From the NCBI GenBank assembly GCA_009779935.1, contig WRAX01000026.1, positions 1-33,328 of the forward strand: a DNA stretch of 33,328 bases, in the 5' to 3' direction. Numbering within the stretch: the stretch's first letter is position 1; each line of letters starts with the position of its first letter. This stretch comes from Defluviitaleaceae bacterium. GTDB taxonomy: Bacteria; Bacillota; Clostridia; Lachnospirales; WRAX01. Shown here one piece after another: positions 1 through 6,079 of this stretch. The notes under the pieces are model-generated. The model saw only the letters and a program-made list of their open reading frames with translations. It did not search any database and was not told the DNA's origin. The translations under genes and the position numbers were made by a program.

Positions 1-151
1 ATAATCACTAAGAATGGATGATTGATATTTGATATATAGGTTGAGGATTAAACAAAGATGATTTGATGATGAAGCGGAGCAGAGATGTGAAGCTGATGAT
101 GTGTTCGTGTTTGGTTTTGAGGGGGTGGGGGGGTGGTTGTGAAAATAATGC

Positions 152-180
152 TTGCTAAGTGCGAGTTTATATGTTAAGAT
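152..180 (+). promoter_or_regulatory. Candidate promoter of the tRNA cluster
   Basis: TTGCTA (152-157) and TAAGAT (175-180) are separated by 17 bases and end 17 bases before the first tRNA nucleotide. That is the geometry of a sigma-A promoter for a stable RNA with a very short leader. Both hexamers are imperfect, so this is a plausible reading and not a certain one. Confidence 0.45.
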
Positions 181-197
181 AATCCAAGGAACCTTTT

Positions 198-270
198 GCC
201 GACATGGCTCAATTGGCAGAGCAGCTGACTTGTAATCAGCAGGTTTCCGGTTCGAGTCCGGATGTCGGCT
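198..270 (+). tRNA. tRNA-Thr (anticodon TGT)
   Basis: The acceptor strands GCCGACA and TGTCGGC pair perfectly. The anticodon stem GCTGA/TCAGC holds the loop CTTGTAA with anticodon TGT at 231-233, and the T arm carries GGTTCGAGTCC. The mature 3' CCA is not encoded. This is the first of three tRNA genes on this strand. Confidence 0.97.
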
Positions 271-297
271 ATTTTCCAACAAAAGAAAAAGGAAGAC

Positions 298-364
298 TTT
301 TTCATCTTTTGGATGAAAAAAACCGCTCCAAAAACACTGCATTGGAGCGTTGAAGTGGTTTTTT
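298..364 (+). terminator. Two overlapping hairpins between tRNA-Thr and tRNA-Tyr
   Basis: One hairpin pairs TTTTTCATC (298-306) with GATGAAAAA (312-320). A second pairs CGCTCCA (324-330) with TGGAGCG (343-349), with an outer A-run/T-run stem ending in GGTTTTTT (357-364). The A-run near 316-320 is shared, so the full hairpins cannot form together. The second looks like a terminator for tRNA-Thr, but tRNA-Tyr starts only 10 bases later with no clear promoter of its own. It may therefore be a partial terminator or a processing site. Confidence 0.5.
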
Positions 365-374
365 GCACTGTCGA

Positions 375-456
375 GGGAGATTACCCAAGCGGCCAAAGGG
401 GGCAGACTGTAAATCTGTTGTCAGTGACTTCGGTGGTTCGAATCCGCCATCTCCCA
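375..456 (+). tRNA. tRNA-Tyr (anticodon GTA)
   Basis: The acceptor GGGAGAT pairs with ATCTCCC at 449-455. The anticodon GTA is at 409-411 in the loop ACTGTAAAT. A long variable arm (class II tRNA) precedes the T arm GGTTCGAATCC. The gene is 82 nt, as expected for bacterial tRNA-Tyr. Confidence 0.96.
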
Positions 457-493
457 TTAAGCGCACATTGTGCGCTGTTACAATTCTAAATAA

Positions 494-567
494 CGCGGGA
501 TGGAGCAGTCTGGAAGCTCGTCGGGCTCATAACCCGAAGGTCGCAGGTTCAAATCCTGCTCCCGCAA
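494..567 (+). tRNA. Initiator tRNA-fMet (anticodon CAT)
   Basis: Initiator hallmarks are visible: position 1 C faces A at position 72 (an unpaired first acceptor pair), and the anticodon stem ends in three G-C pairs (GGG...CCC) around the loop CTCATAA. The T arm is GGTTCAAATCC. A 27-nt imperfect copy of its anticodon region recurs at 1724-1750, which suggests this locus was once an insertion target or was partly duplicated. Confidence 0.96.
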
Positions 568-573
568 TTGTAT

Positions 574-612
574 AAATAAGGGCTTTCAGTAATATGCTGA
601 AAGCCCTTATTT
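574..612 (+). terminator. Rho-independent terminator after tRNA-fMet
   Basis: A perfect 16-bp stem, 574-589 with 597-612, has a 7-nt loop and an A/T-rich base. It can work in both directions and closes the tRNA cluster. Confidence 0.85.
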
Positions 613-629
613 ATTAAAAATATACCACC

Positions 630-655
630 ATACCTACCGAGATCAAGATAGGTAT
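630..655. repeat. Inverted repeat ATACCTA...TAGGTAT, operator-like
   Basis: Perfect 7-bp arms at 630-636 and 649-655 are separated by 12 bases. They lie immediately before the helix-turn-helix remnant at 659, a place where such regulators often bind their own operator. Function is inferred only from position and symmetry. Confidence 0.35.
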
Positions 656-658
656 ATT

Positions 659-815
659 ATGCAGAAAACATTTGCTGAATGTTTTGGGGTATCCCAAAAA
701 CGAGGCATGGGAGGCTGTACACAATAAGCCTTCTGGTTCTTCTGTAAGGTTATTTCAGCTATTAGAGAAGGATTCTAATCTGCTGAATGATTATGAAATT
801 TTGACAAAAGTATGA
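659..815 (+). pseudogene. Frameshifted, truncated helix-turn-helix regulator remnant
   Basis: Two frames together read as the C-terminal part of an XRE/NadS-like DNA-binding domain. The first frame (from 659) gives FAECFGVSQK. After a shift in the A5 run at 696-700, a second frame (from about 699) gives NEAWEAVHNKPSGSSVRLFQ and then LLEKDSNLL, ending at TGA 813-815. Restoring one A would join the frames. The AWE..., PSG and LLEK motifs are typical of antitoxin-type HTH proteins of the NadS/HigA class. The N-terminal helices are absent, so the copy is truncated as well as shifted. A sequencing error could explain the shift but not the missing start. No partner toxin gene is recognisable nearby. 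Confidence 0.55.
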
Positions 816-891
816 TGTGGTCATTGTGGTTATAATGTGAGATTGATGCGTCATACCAAGAACTATTATTTCAAAAATCGAGGTAGTTTGA

Positions 892-1638
892 ATGAATCGA
901 AACAAAACTGGAAGCTGTAAGTTATGTTGCAAATTTTCCGAGTTGAGAGTGGGCCACGTAATACCCGCTTCTATAATAAAATATGTTAAGAAAAAGACGA
1001 ATAAATCCCAATTTTTTAATAGTTTAGACATGAGGGTTACGGAGGACTTGGCGAAAAAGCGACTTATGTGTGGTTGTTGCGAAAGCTTATTTGGAAAATA
1101 TGAGAAATATTTTATGGAAAAAGTCTATCGCCCAATTTTCGAAAATACTTTAGTGGAGATAAAATATAGTACGGAAAAAGTAAAATATTTTATACTCTCT
1201 ATCGTGTGGAGATATTATTTATGTTACTCCACAAATACATCGTGCAACAAAACTGTTTCAACTCTTGAATATTTAAGAGGTCTTCTATTGGGCGAAAAGC
1301 ATGACAGCATTTCATCTTTGTCTATTCACATGATGCCATTTGAGAGGATTGACGTTTTCCGTGAAATTCCTTTTGAGTTGCCAGGGTCATTCTCATTAGC
1401 AGGGCGAAATAACCATGTAAAGATACAGTTTCCAGGGTTATTACTGGTGAGTTGCGGGGGCAACATTTCAATGGGGGACGAATTTGCAGACTTTGCTGTT
1501 TCTGGTAAAATCGAAAGTATTTATATTGCATCTAAGATGTTGCTCAACGTAGCTTTAGAGCATGTGGAAGGGAACCGCAAAATTCTTGAGAAGCATAATA
1601 ATCGAAATGTGCATACCTACCCCAGCGAATTTTTATGA
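892..1638 (+). CDS. Unknown protein with HNH-like treble-clef zinc motif
   Basis: A 248-residue protein preceded by GAGGTAG seven bases before the ATG. The N-terminus carries C9-x2-C12 followed by H22-V-I-P, and then C60-x2-C63-E64 followed by F67 and Y70-E71. This four-Cys arrangement with a HxIP motif is typical of HNH/treble-clef zinc domains, but the catalytic HNH signature is not complete, so nuclease activity is not shown. From memory, a scattered family of uncharacterised bacterial proteins shares the CxxC...HxIP...CxxCE..F..YE pattern, followed by a region like the YFILSIVWR segment here. I do not know a proven function. The gene is visibly more AT-rich than its neighbours and sits between tRNA-fMet and a partial copy of it, so horizontal acquisition is likely. 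There is no signal peptide and no clear membrane segment. Confidence 0.75.
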   Translation: MNRNKTGSCKLCCKFSELRVGHVIPASIIKYVKKKTNKSQFFNSLDMRVTEDLAKKRLMCGCCESLFGKYEKYFMEKVYRPIFENTLVEIKYSTEKVKYFILSIVWRYYLCYSTNTSCNKTVSTLEYLRGLLLGEKHDSISSLSIHMMPFERIDVFREIPFELPGSFSLAGRNNHVKIQFPGLLLVSCGGNISMGDEFADFAVSGKIESIYIASKMLLNVALEHVEGNRKILEKHNNRNVHTYPSEFL

Positions 1639-1723
1639 ATTTATAAGAGATACTGAAAAATATGACAATATGAAATGCTGTATTTACAGCGTTTTGAAGA
1701 TGTGCGGAAATTAAAAAATTGCG

Positions 1724-1750
1724 GCTCGTATACCTCATAACCCGAAGGTC
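1724..1750 (+). repeat. Partial direct copy of the tRNA-fMet anticodon region
   Basis: An ungapped 27-nt match to tRNA-fMet 516-542. GCTCGT matches, four bases differ (ATAC for CGGG), and then 17 bases from CTCATAACC to AGGTC are identical. The T arm and acceptor do not follow, and the four changes break the anticodon stem, so this is not a functional tRNA. It could be the distal attachment remnant of an element inserted at the anticodon region, or the relic of a second tRNA-fMet. No integrase is present. Confidence 0.6.
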
Positions 1751-1799
1751 ACCGCTTTGTTGCATCTGCAGTCGACGAATATTACCATAAAAGTTGCTA

Positions 1800-1828
1800 T
1801 TGACTTTGTTGATAATTTGTGGTGTAAT
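1800..1828 (+). promoter_or_regulatory. Candidate promoter of the rhomboid gene
   Basis: TTGACT (1800-1805) and TGTAAT (1823-1828) are spaced by 17 bases. A good ribosome binding site (AGAGGTGG) and the ATG at 1846 follow directly. Confidence 0.5.
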
Positions 1829-1845
1829 TATTTTAGAGGTGGAAT

Positions 1846-2430
1846 ATGAAAATCGGCTTTATACAATACAACGCACCTGTGGTGCTAACTTTTGGGATGA
1901 TAGCCCTGATATCTTTGATTTTGAGTATTTTAACTAACGGTGGCTCTAATCTGTTGCTGTTTTCGGTATATCGCAGCAGCCCGGCCGACCCGCTTACATA
2001 CTTCCGTCTTTTTGGTCACATTTTTGGTCATGCAAGCTGGGGGCATTTTTTCAACAACTTTCTGTTGCTGCTCCTAATCGGCCCAATGTTGGAAGAGCGT
2101 CACGGGGCAAAGAATTTGGTTTATGCCATAGCATTTACTGCTTTAATAACGGGCTTGGTTCATATCATATTTTCCCCAAACACAGCCCTGTTGGGGGCAA
2201 GTGGTATTGTATTCATGTTTATGGTTTTGGCGGGTTTTACCAATTTGCGCCAAGGGCGTTTGCCTCTAACATTAATCCTTGTGGTAATCCTGTTTTTAGG
2301 TCGGGAATTTGTTGATGGGTTTCGTCTTGATGATTCCGTGTCCCGTGTAACCCATATTGTGGGCGGCCTTTGTGGTGCTGGGTTTGGATTTTTCCTTAAC
2401 AAGGACACGCTTAAAAAGTCGGGGACTTAA
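1846..2430 (+). CDS. Rhomboid family intramembrane serine protease
   Basis: A polytopic membrane protein of 194 residues with about six hydrophobic segments, the minimal rhomboid core. The family signature is visible: H67-F-F-N-N71 in the second helix (oxyanion/HxxxN motif), the nucleophile in L-G-A-S119-G, and the partner histidine in V-T-H170-I-V-G-G. Rhomboids cleave transmembrane substrates inside the lipid bilayer. There is no extra domain and no neighbour that points to a substrate. It is preceded by AGAGGTGG and its own promoter and is followed by the tRNA-Sec gene with no evident terminator between them, so some read-through into selC is possible. Confidence 0.92.
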   Translation: MKIGFIQYNAPVVLTFGMIALISLILSILTNGGSNLLLFSVYRSSPADPLTYFRLFGHIFGHASWGHFFNNFLLLLLIGPMLEERHGAKNLVYAIAFTALITGLVHIIFSPNTALLGASGIVFMFMVLAGFTNLRQGRLPLTLILVVILFLGREFVDGFRLDDSVSRVTHIVGGLCGAGFGFFLNKDTLKKSGT

Positions 2431-2440
2431 AATTTACCTA

Positions 2441-2469
2441 TTGCATTTTTTGATAGGATGTGCTAACAT
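2441..2469 (+). promoter_or_regulatory. Candidate promoter of the tRNA-Sec gene
   Basis: TTGCAT (2441-2446) and TAACAT (2464-2469) are spaced by 17 bases and end 20 bases before the tRNA. This would allow selC to be transcribed independently of the rhomboid gene. Confidence 0.45.
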
Positions 2470-2489
2470 ATTATCAAAGTAAGTTTTAT

Positions 2490-2584
2490 GGGAGTAGATA
2501 GGTGCTGGTGTGCCTCCTGGTCTTCAAAACCTGTGTTGGCGTGAGAAACGCCTGGGTGGGTTCGATTCCCACATATTCCCGCCA
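2490..2584 (+). tRNA. selC: tRNA-Sec (selenocysteine, anticodon TCA)
   Basis: An unusually long tRNA. The anticodon TCA (2524-2526) sits in the loop CTTCAAA and reads UGA. A six-pair D stem (AGGTGC 2500-2505 with GTGCCT 2510-2515) encloses a four-base loop, and there is a long variable arm with GGCGT/ACGCC. The T arm is GTGGG-TTCGATT-CCCAC. The acceptor GGGAGTA pairs with TATTCCC, followed by G and an encoded CCA (2582-2584). A six-pair D stem with a long variable arm is the family hallmark. It is charged with Ser and converted to Sec by SelA, and delivered by SelB; none of those genes nor selD is in the window. The UGA-containing peroxiredoxin at 12657 is a direct local client. Confidence 0.96.
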
Positions 2585-2609
2585 AAATTTAGGGCTTTGC
2601 CTTAACATA

Positions 2610-2646
2610 AAAAACAGGGCTTCCAGCATTCGGAAGCCCTGTTTTT
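2610..2646. terminator. Bidirectional terminator between selC and gap
   Basis: A perfect 15-bp stem (2610-2624 with 2632-2646) has a 7-nt loop, with an A-run on one flank and a T-run on the other. It ends selC on the plus strand and can also stop gap transcription on the minus strand. Confidence 0.9.
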
Positions 2647-2663
2647 AGTTTTATATACATATC

Positions 2664-2691
2664 TATTCGCAAAAGTTACATTTTGCGAATA
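2664..2691. repeat. Palindrome TATTCGCAAAA...TTTTGCGAATA
   Basis: Perfect 11-bp arms at 2664-2674 and 2681-2691 flank a 6-nt centre. The same TATTCGCAAA word occurs three times in the DnaA-box array at 32351-32461. Here it lies downstream of gap. It may be a protein binding site or an RNA hairpin. Confidence 0.5.
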
Positions 2692-2694
2692 TAT

Positions 2695-2721
2695 TACATC
2701 CCCCATTTAAGGGGAGATGTA
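2695..2721 (-). terminator. Hairpin directly after gap stop codon
   Basis: TACATCCCCC pairs with GGGG-A-GATGTA with one bulged base. It begins two bases beyond the gap stop codon. There is no T-run behind it on the minus strand, so it may protect the 3' end of the mRNA while the terminator at 2610-2646 ends transcription. Confidence 0.45.
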
Positions 2722-2723
2722 TA

Positions 2724-3734
<1,011 letters not shown>

Positions 3735-3740
3735 TTAAAT

Positions 3741-4145
3741 TTTGGAAAGCCAATCTTTGAAATTGAAGTGAAAGCCTGCGGATTTCCTATTTGCAAGGCA
3801 TGTCCGGCACCGCCTCAAACCACATATGTAAGGCGTGGCAGACGTTTTAAGATGCCCAATGGATCCTCATACCCAGCCATATCATCCTGTCTTCCACAAA
3901 GCATGGTAGCGGGCTTTGTGAATTGCAAACCCTTTAATAACAGTGGCGGGTGCAAGTAGGGAAAGTGCCATCAATATCCATTTCGCCCGCAAAAGCCAGA
4001 TAAATAACCGACATAGGAGTATCCCGCCAACAAAAAACTTTCGCCACCAATTATCGACATATGGTCGATCGGGAAGTCGTGCAAACATAAATATTGACTT
4101 GCCTTCACCGCATTCCTCATATTAAATCATTTATCATGCATTCCA
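3741..4145 (-). pseudogene. Heavily decayed alpha/beta-hydrolase copy
   Basis: Read on the minus strand, this stretch matches the start, nucleophile region and end of the neighbouring hydrolase (4163-4985), with the middle deleted. The N-terminal piece (about 4085-4145) still reads MECMIND and has the same ATTCCTCAT region. A nucleophile elbow FLLAGYSYVGY (GxSxG type) survives at about 4000-4050, followed by a TGA. The C-terminal piece (3741-3945) reads FTKPATMLCGRQDD and later GGAGHALQIGNPQAF in one frame, with an in-frame TGA before GGAGH. There are multiple stops and frame changes, so it is not expressed as a protein. It is the older member of a tandem duplication. Confidence 0.75.
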
Positions 4146-4162
4146 TATAAAATTCCTTTCGT

Positions 4163-4985
4163 TTATAAAGTGGTGCGGATTCTGGTAAGCCAATCTTTTA
4201 AGTGAAAATTAAAAGCTTCTGGATTTTCGATTTGCATAAGATGTCCAACTCCATCCAGGGTGGTAAAAGTTAGGTGAGGTAGATGATTTAATAAATCCCA
4301 AGAATCCTTATATCCTGCACTGTTATCCTGTCGTCCCGTAATTATTGTGATTGGTTTTGAGAATTGCAGGTCCACTATCGAAAGTGAAGGAATAACCGTT
4401 TTTGCGATAATTCTCACAAAAATCATAATCAGCTAGTTGGTATGCCGGCAAAATATCAGTTTTGAACCTTATCCACGTCTCCCTTGTCTGCACAACTGCA
4501 TCTTCGAAAAAGTAATTGGAATTTTCCACACCTTCGCCGTCAATGAATTCTTCCAAGCAATCTTCCTTGAAAATTTTTGCTCCTTCGGGAAGCCTGCGTT
4601 TTTTAGAGTCTGCGACCGTGCAGGGGTTAAATAAAAACATACCGCTAATATTCATACCACCTACATATACCATACCCAGCGACACGTAAACACCATAGGA
4701 TGCGGCAATCAACAAAAATTCTTCATCCCCAATAGCTTCGGCAACGAACTTTTTCAATATGTCAAGCATAATGTCGGCATTTTTAATCCAGTCTATTGCA
4801 GGGGTTTTACCCATGCCGGGCATATCCAGATAAATTCTGCGGTATCCTTTGGTGCCCGCAAAAAACGGCTCAAGGCAACCTTTCATCATCCGATGATCTT
4901 CGGTAAAACGGTGTAAGCACAAAACAGGCTTGCCTTCACCGTATTCCTCATAGTAAATTGGCAAATCATTTATGATACATTCCAC
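4163..4985 (-). pseudogene. Alpha/beta-fold hydrolase interrupted by one frameshift
   Basis: The first frame (from 4985, preceded by AGGAGG) runs through the alpha/beta-hydrolase core: DLPIYYEEYGEGKPVL, an LHRFTEDHRMM segment where intact relatives have HG, the D-PGMGKTP strand and the nucleophile strand FLLIAASYGVY. It continues to NGYSFTFD near 4380. The second frame then carries VDLQFSKPITIITGRQD and the catalytic His in DGVGHLMQIE, ending at 4163. One extra base near 4376 (or two missing) separates them. The nucleophile context is AxSxG, not GxSxG, and the oxyanion HG is HR, which suggests relaxed selection rather than only a read error. If the shift is an artefact, the full protein would be about 273 residues. 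Confidence 0.75.
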
Positions 4986-5009
4986 TATTTATAATACCTC
5001 CTGTCACAA

Positions 5010-5031
5010 AAGCCGCCCAAAAGGACGGCTT
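5010..5031 (-). terminator. Terminator-like hairpin after the DUF4405 gene
   Basis: AAGCCGCCC (5010-5018) pairs with GGACGGCTT (5023-5031) across an AAAA loop, with one non-Watson-Crick pair. It lies 20 bases beyond the stop codon of the cytochrome gene on the minus strand. The T tract is better on the plus strand, so strength on the minus strand is uncertain. Confidence 0.6.
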
Positions 5032-5050
5032 AGTGTTTTTGTTGTAAAAT

Positions 5051-5614
5051 CTACTCCGCCTTGGCGGCTGGGGCTGCAGCTGGCTTTGGCTTTGGTTTTT
5101 GTGTAAAGGACAAAAACTTTGCAAAATGCAGGCCAATATGTATGCCCGTAAAGAAAAATGCTGCCCAAGAAGTGAGTGTGTGCCAGAAAGAAATGGCAGA
5201 ATTTGGACCAAGGCTTTCGATAGGGCCAACGCCACCGAAAAGGCCAGGGCCGGGCACGCCGGTTCCAAGGCCCCACAAAATGCCTGTGATGATGGATGCG
5301 GACATGAAGATACATACCAAAATCATCATCCAAAACTTGGCTTTTGTTGCTTGGTTGCCCTTTGCCCAGTTTTGCGCAACACCAGTCAACCACTTAAAGT
5401 TGATGATGATGTGGAAAAGGAAAAGCACGGCAAGGATAGCACCAAAAAGCATATGCCAAGAGGCAAGGTGCCAGTTCCATCCAAACAAATACCAACTTCT
5501 TCCGATACCATCCATACGCATCAGATAAGGGGTAAGCATTAAGCCGATTAGCATGACGAACATCAAAATGTCCACAAAAAGGCTTACACGCTTATGGGTT
5601 TGTTGATTTAGCAT
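5051..5614 (-). CDS. DUF4405-type membrane cytochrome
   Basis: A 187-residue integral membrane protein with four hydrophobic helices. I start it at the ATG at 5614, which has GGAGG at the right distance; upstream in-frame codons lack one. Histidines lie where a b-type haem would be held: H in WNWHLASWHMLFG, H in LFLFHIIINFKWL, H in FWHTLTSWAAFF and H in TGIHIGLHFAKF. This is the pattern of DUF4405 (PF14358), described as a cytochrome often linked to flavinylated electron-transfer proteins; no FMN-binding domain protein is encoded next to it here. The C-terminus is a Lys-Pro-Ala-rich cytoplasmic tail. Its own promoter overlaps a dyad at 5639-5656. Confidence 0.75.
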   Translation of the reverse strand: MLNQQTHKRVSLFVDILMFVMLIGLMLTPYLMRMDGIGRSWYLFGWNWHLASWHMLFGAILAVLFLFHIIINFKWLTGVAQNWAKGNQATKAKFWMMILVCIFMSASIITGILWGLGTGVPGPGLFGGVGPIESLGPNSAISFWHTLTSWAAFFFTGIHIGLHFAKFLSFTQKPKPKPAAAPAAKAE

Positions 5615-5638
5615 AGAAGTTTCCTCCCAAAATTTTAT

Positions 5639-5677
5639 TGTTACGTTATTGTAACAGATTTTGTGGTTGCTCGTCAA
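5639..5677 (-). promoter_or_regulatory. Promoter with overlapping dyad operator
   Basis: On the minus strand TTGACG (5672-5677) and TACAAT (5648-5653) are 18 bases apart. The -10 is covered by a perfect inverted repeat TGTTAC-N6-GTAACA (5639-5656), so a repressor bound there would block the promoter. The spacing does not match Rex (TTGTTAA-N4-TTAACAA) or CRP/FNR sites exactly. Confidence 0.55.
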
Positions 5678-5705
5678 TACTTTTTTGTAAATTATTTAAC
5701 GAAAT

Positions 5706-6068
5706 TCATGGGGTCACATAACTTTCCAAAAAAGTGTGCCACGGAAATTTTGTTGCGCCATTGTCCATGTCCAAAATTTCTACTTGATCGCTTCTCTCGG
5801 CAAAAATTTGTCCGCCTAAAATCGCCCCTGCTTTGAATTTCTCCAAAGTATCAAACTTGTGCTCGTCAAGATAAAATATGGGGTCAAAAAAACCTTGCCG
5901 CCTGTTAAAGTCGCTTACAAGACCCAATTTGTGGCGGGCTCCCTCAAGGTCGATAACAAATTCGCACATACCCTCATTACCATCAACGGCCGCTTGCAAT
6001 ATTTTGATAATTACAGGAATTGGGCAAATTACACGCCCTTTCGGTTTTTTGTTTTTCTTGAAAAGCAT
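5706..6068 (-). CDS. Hypothetical protein
   Basis: A 120-residue soluble protein that I do not recognise. It has a basic start (LFKKNKKPKGR), a block ICPIPVIIKILQAA, an acidic middle and several aromatic residues (GFFDPIFYLDEH, FPWHTFLESY). There is no signal peptide or membrane helix. A weak AGGCGG precedes the ATG. It follows the PLP-enzyme gene by only 11 bases on the same strand, so it is probably the last gene of the miaB operon. Confidence 0.65.
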   Translation of the reverse strand: MLFKKNKKPKGRVICPIPVIIKILQAAVDGNEGMCEFVIDLEGARHKLGLVSDFNRRQGFFDPIFYLDEHKFDTLEKFKAGAILGGQIFAERSDQVEILDMDNGATKFPWHTFLESYVTP

Positions 6069-6079
6069 TATAACACCGC

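Noticed and set aside
120-137. G-quadruplex in the G-rich run near the start of the window
   Set aside because: Four regular G3 tracts are not cleanly separated and nothing nearby suggests a function.
813-815. TGA followed by CGHCG as a selenocysteine codon
   Set aside because: The reading frame before it is a broken HTH remnant, no SECIS-like hairpin is seen and no relative has Cys at this place.
494-1750. Intact mobile element with integrase
   Set aside because: No recombinase, transposase or terminal inverted repeats are visible; only a partial tRNA copy supports past integration.
3800-3830. In-frame TGA in the decayed hydrolase as possible selenocysteine
   Set aside because: It replaces an ordinary residue before GGAGH, the copy has other stops and a large internal deletion, and relatives have no Cys there.
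3882-4088. Hydrophobic 68-codon frame as a small membrane protein gene
   Set aside because: Another frame of the same DNA shows homology to the neighbouring hydrolase (GYSYVG elbow), so it belongs to the pseudogene.
5061-5542. Long open frames on the plus strand opposite the DUF4405 gene
   Set aside because: They are antisense to a clear membrane protein with promoter and ribosome binding site, and their sequences look like no protein family.
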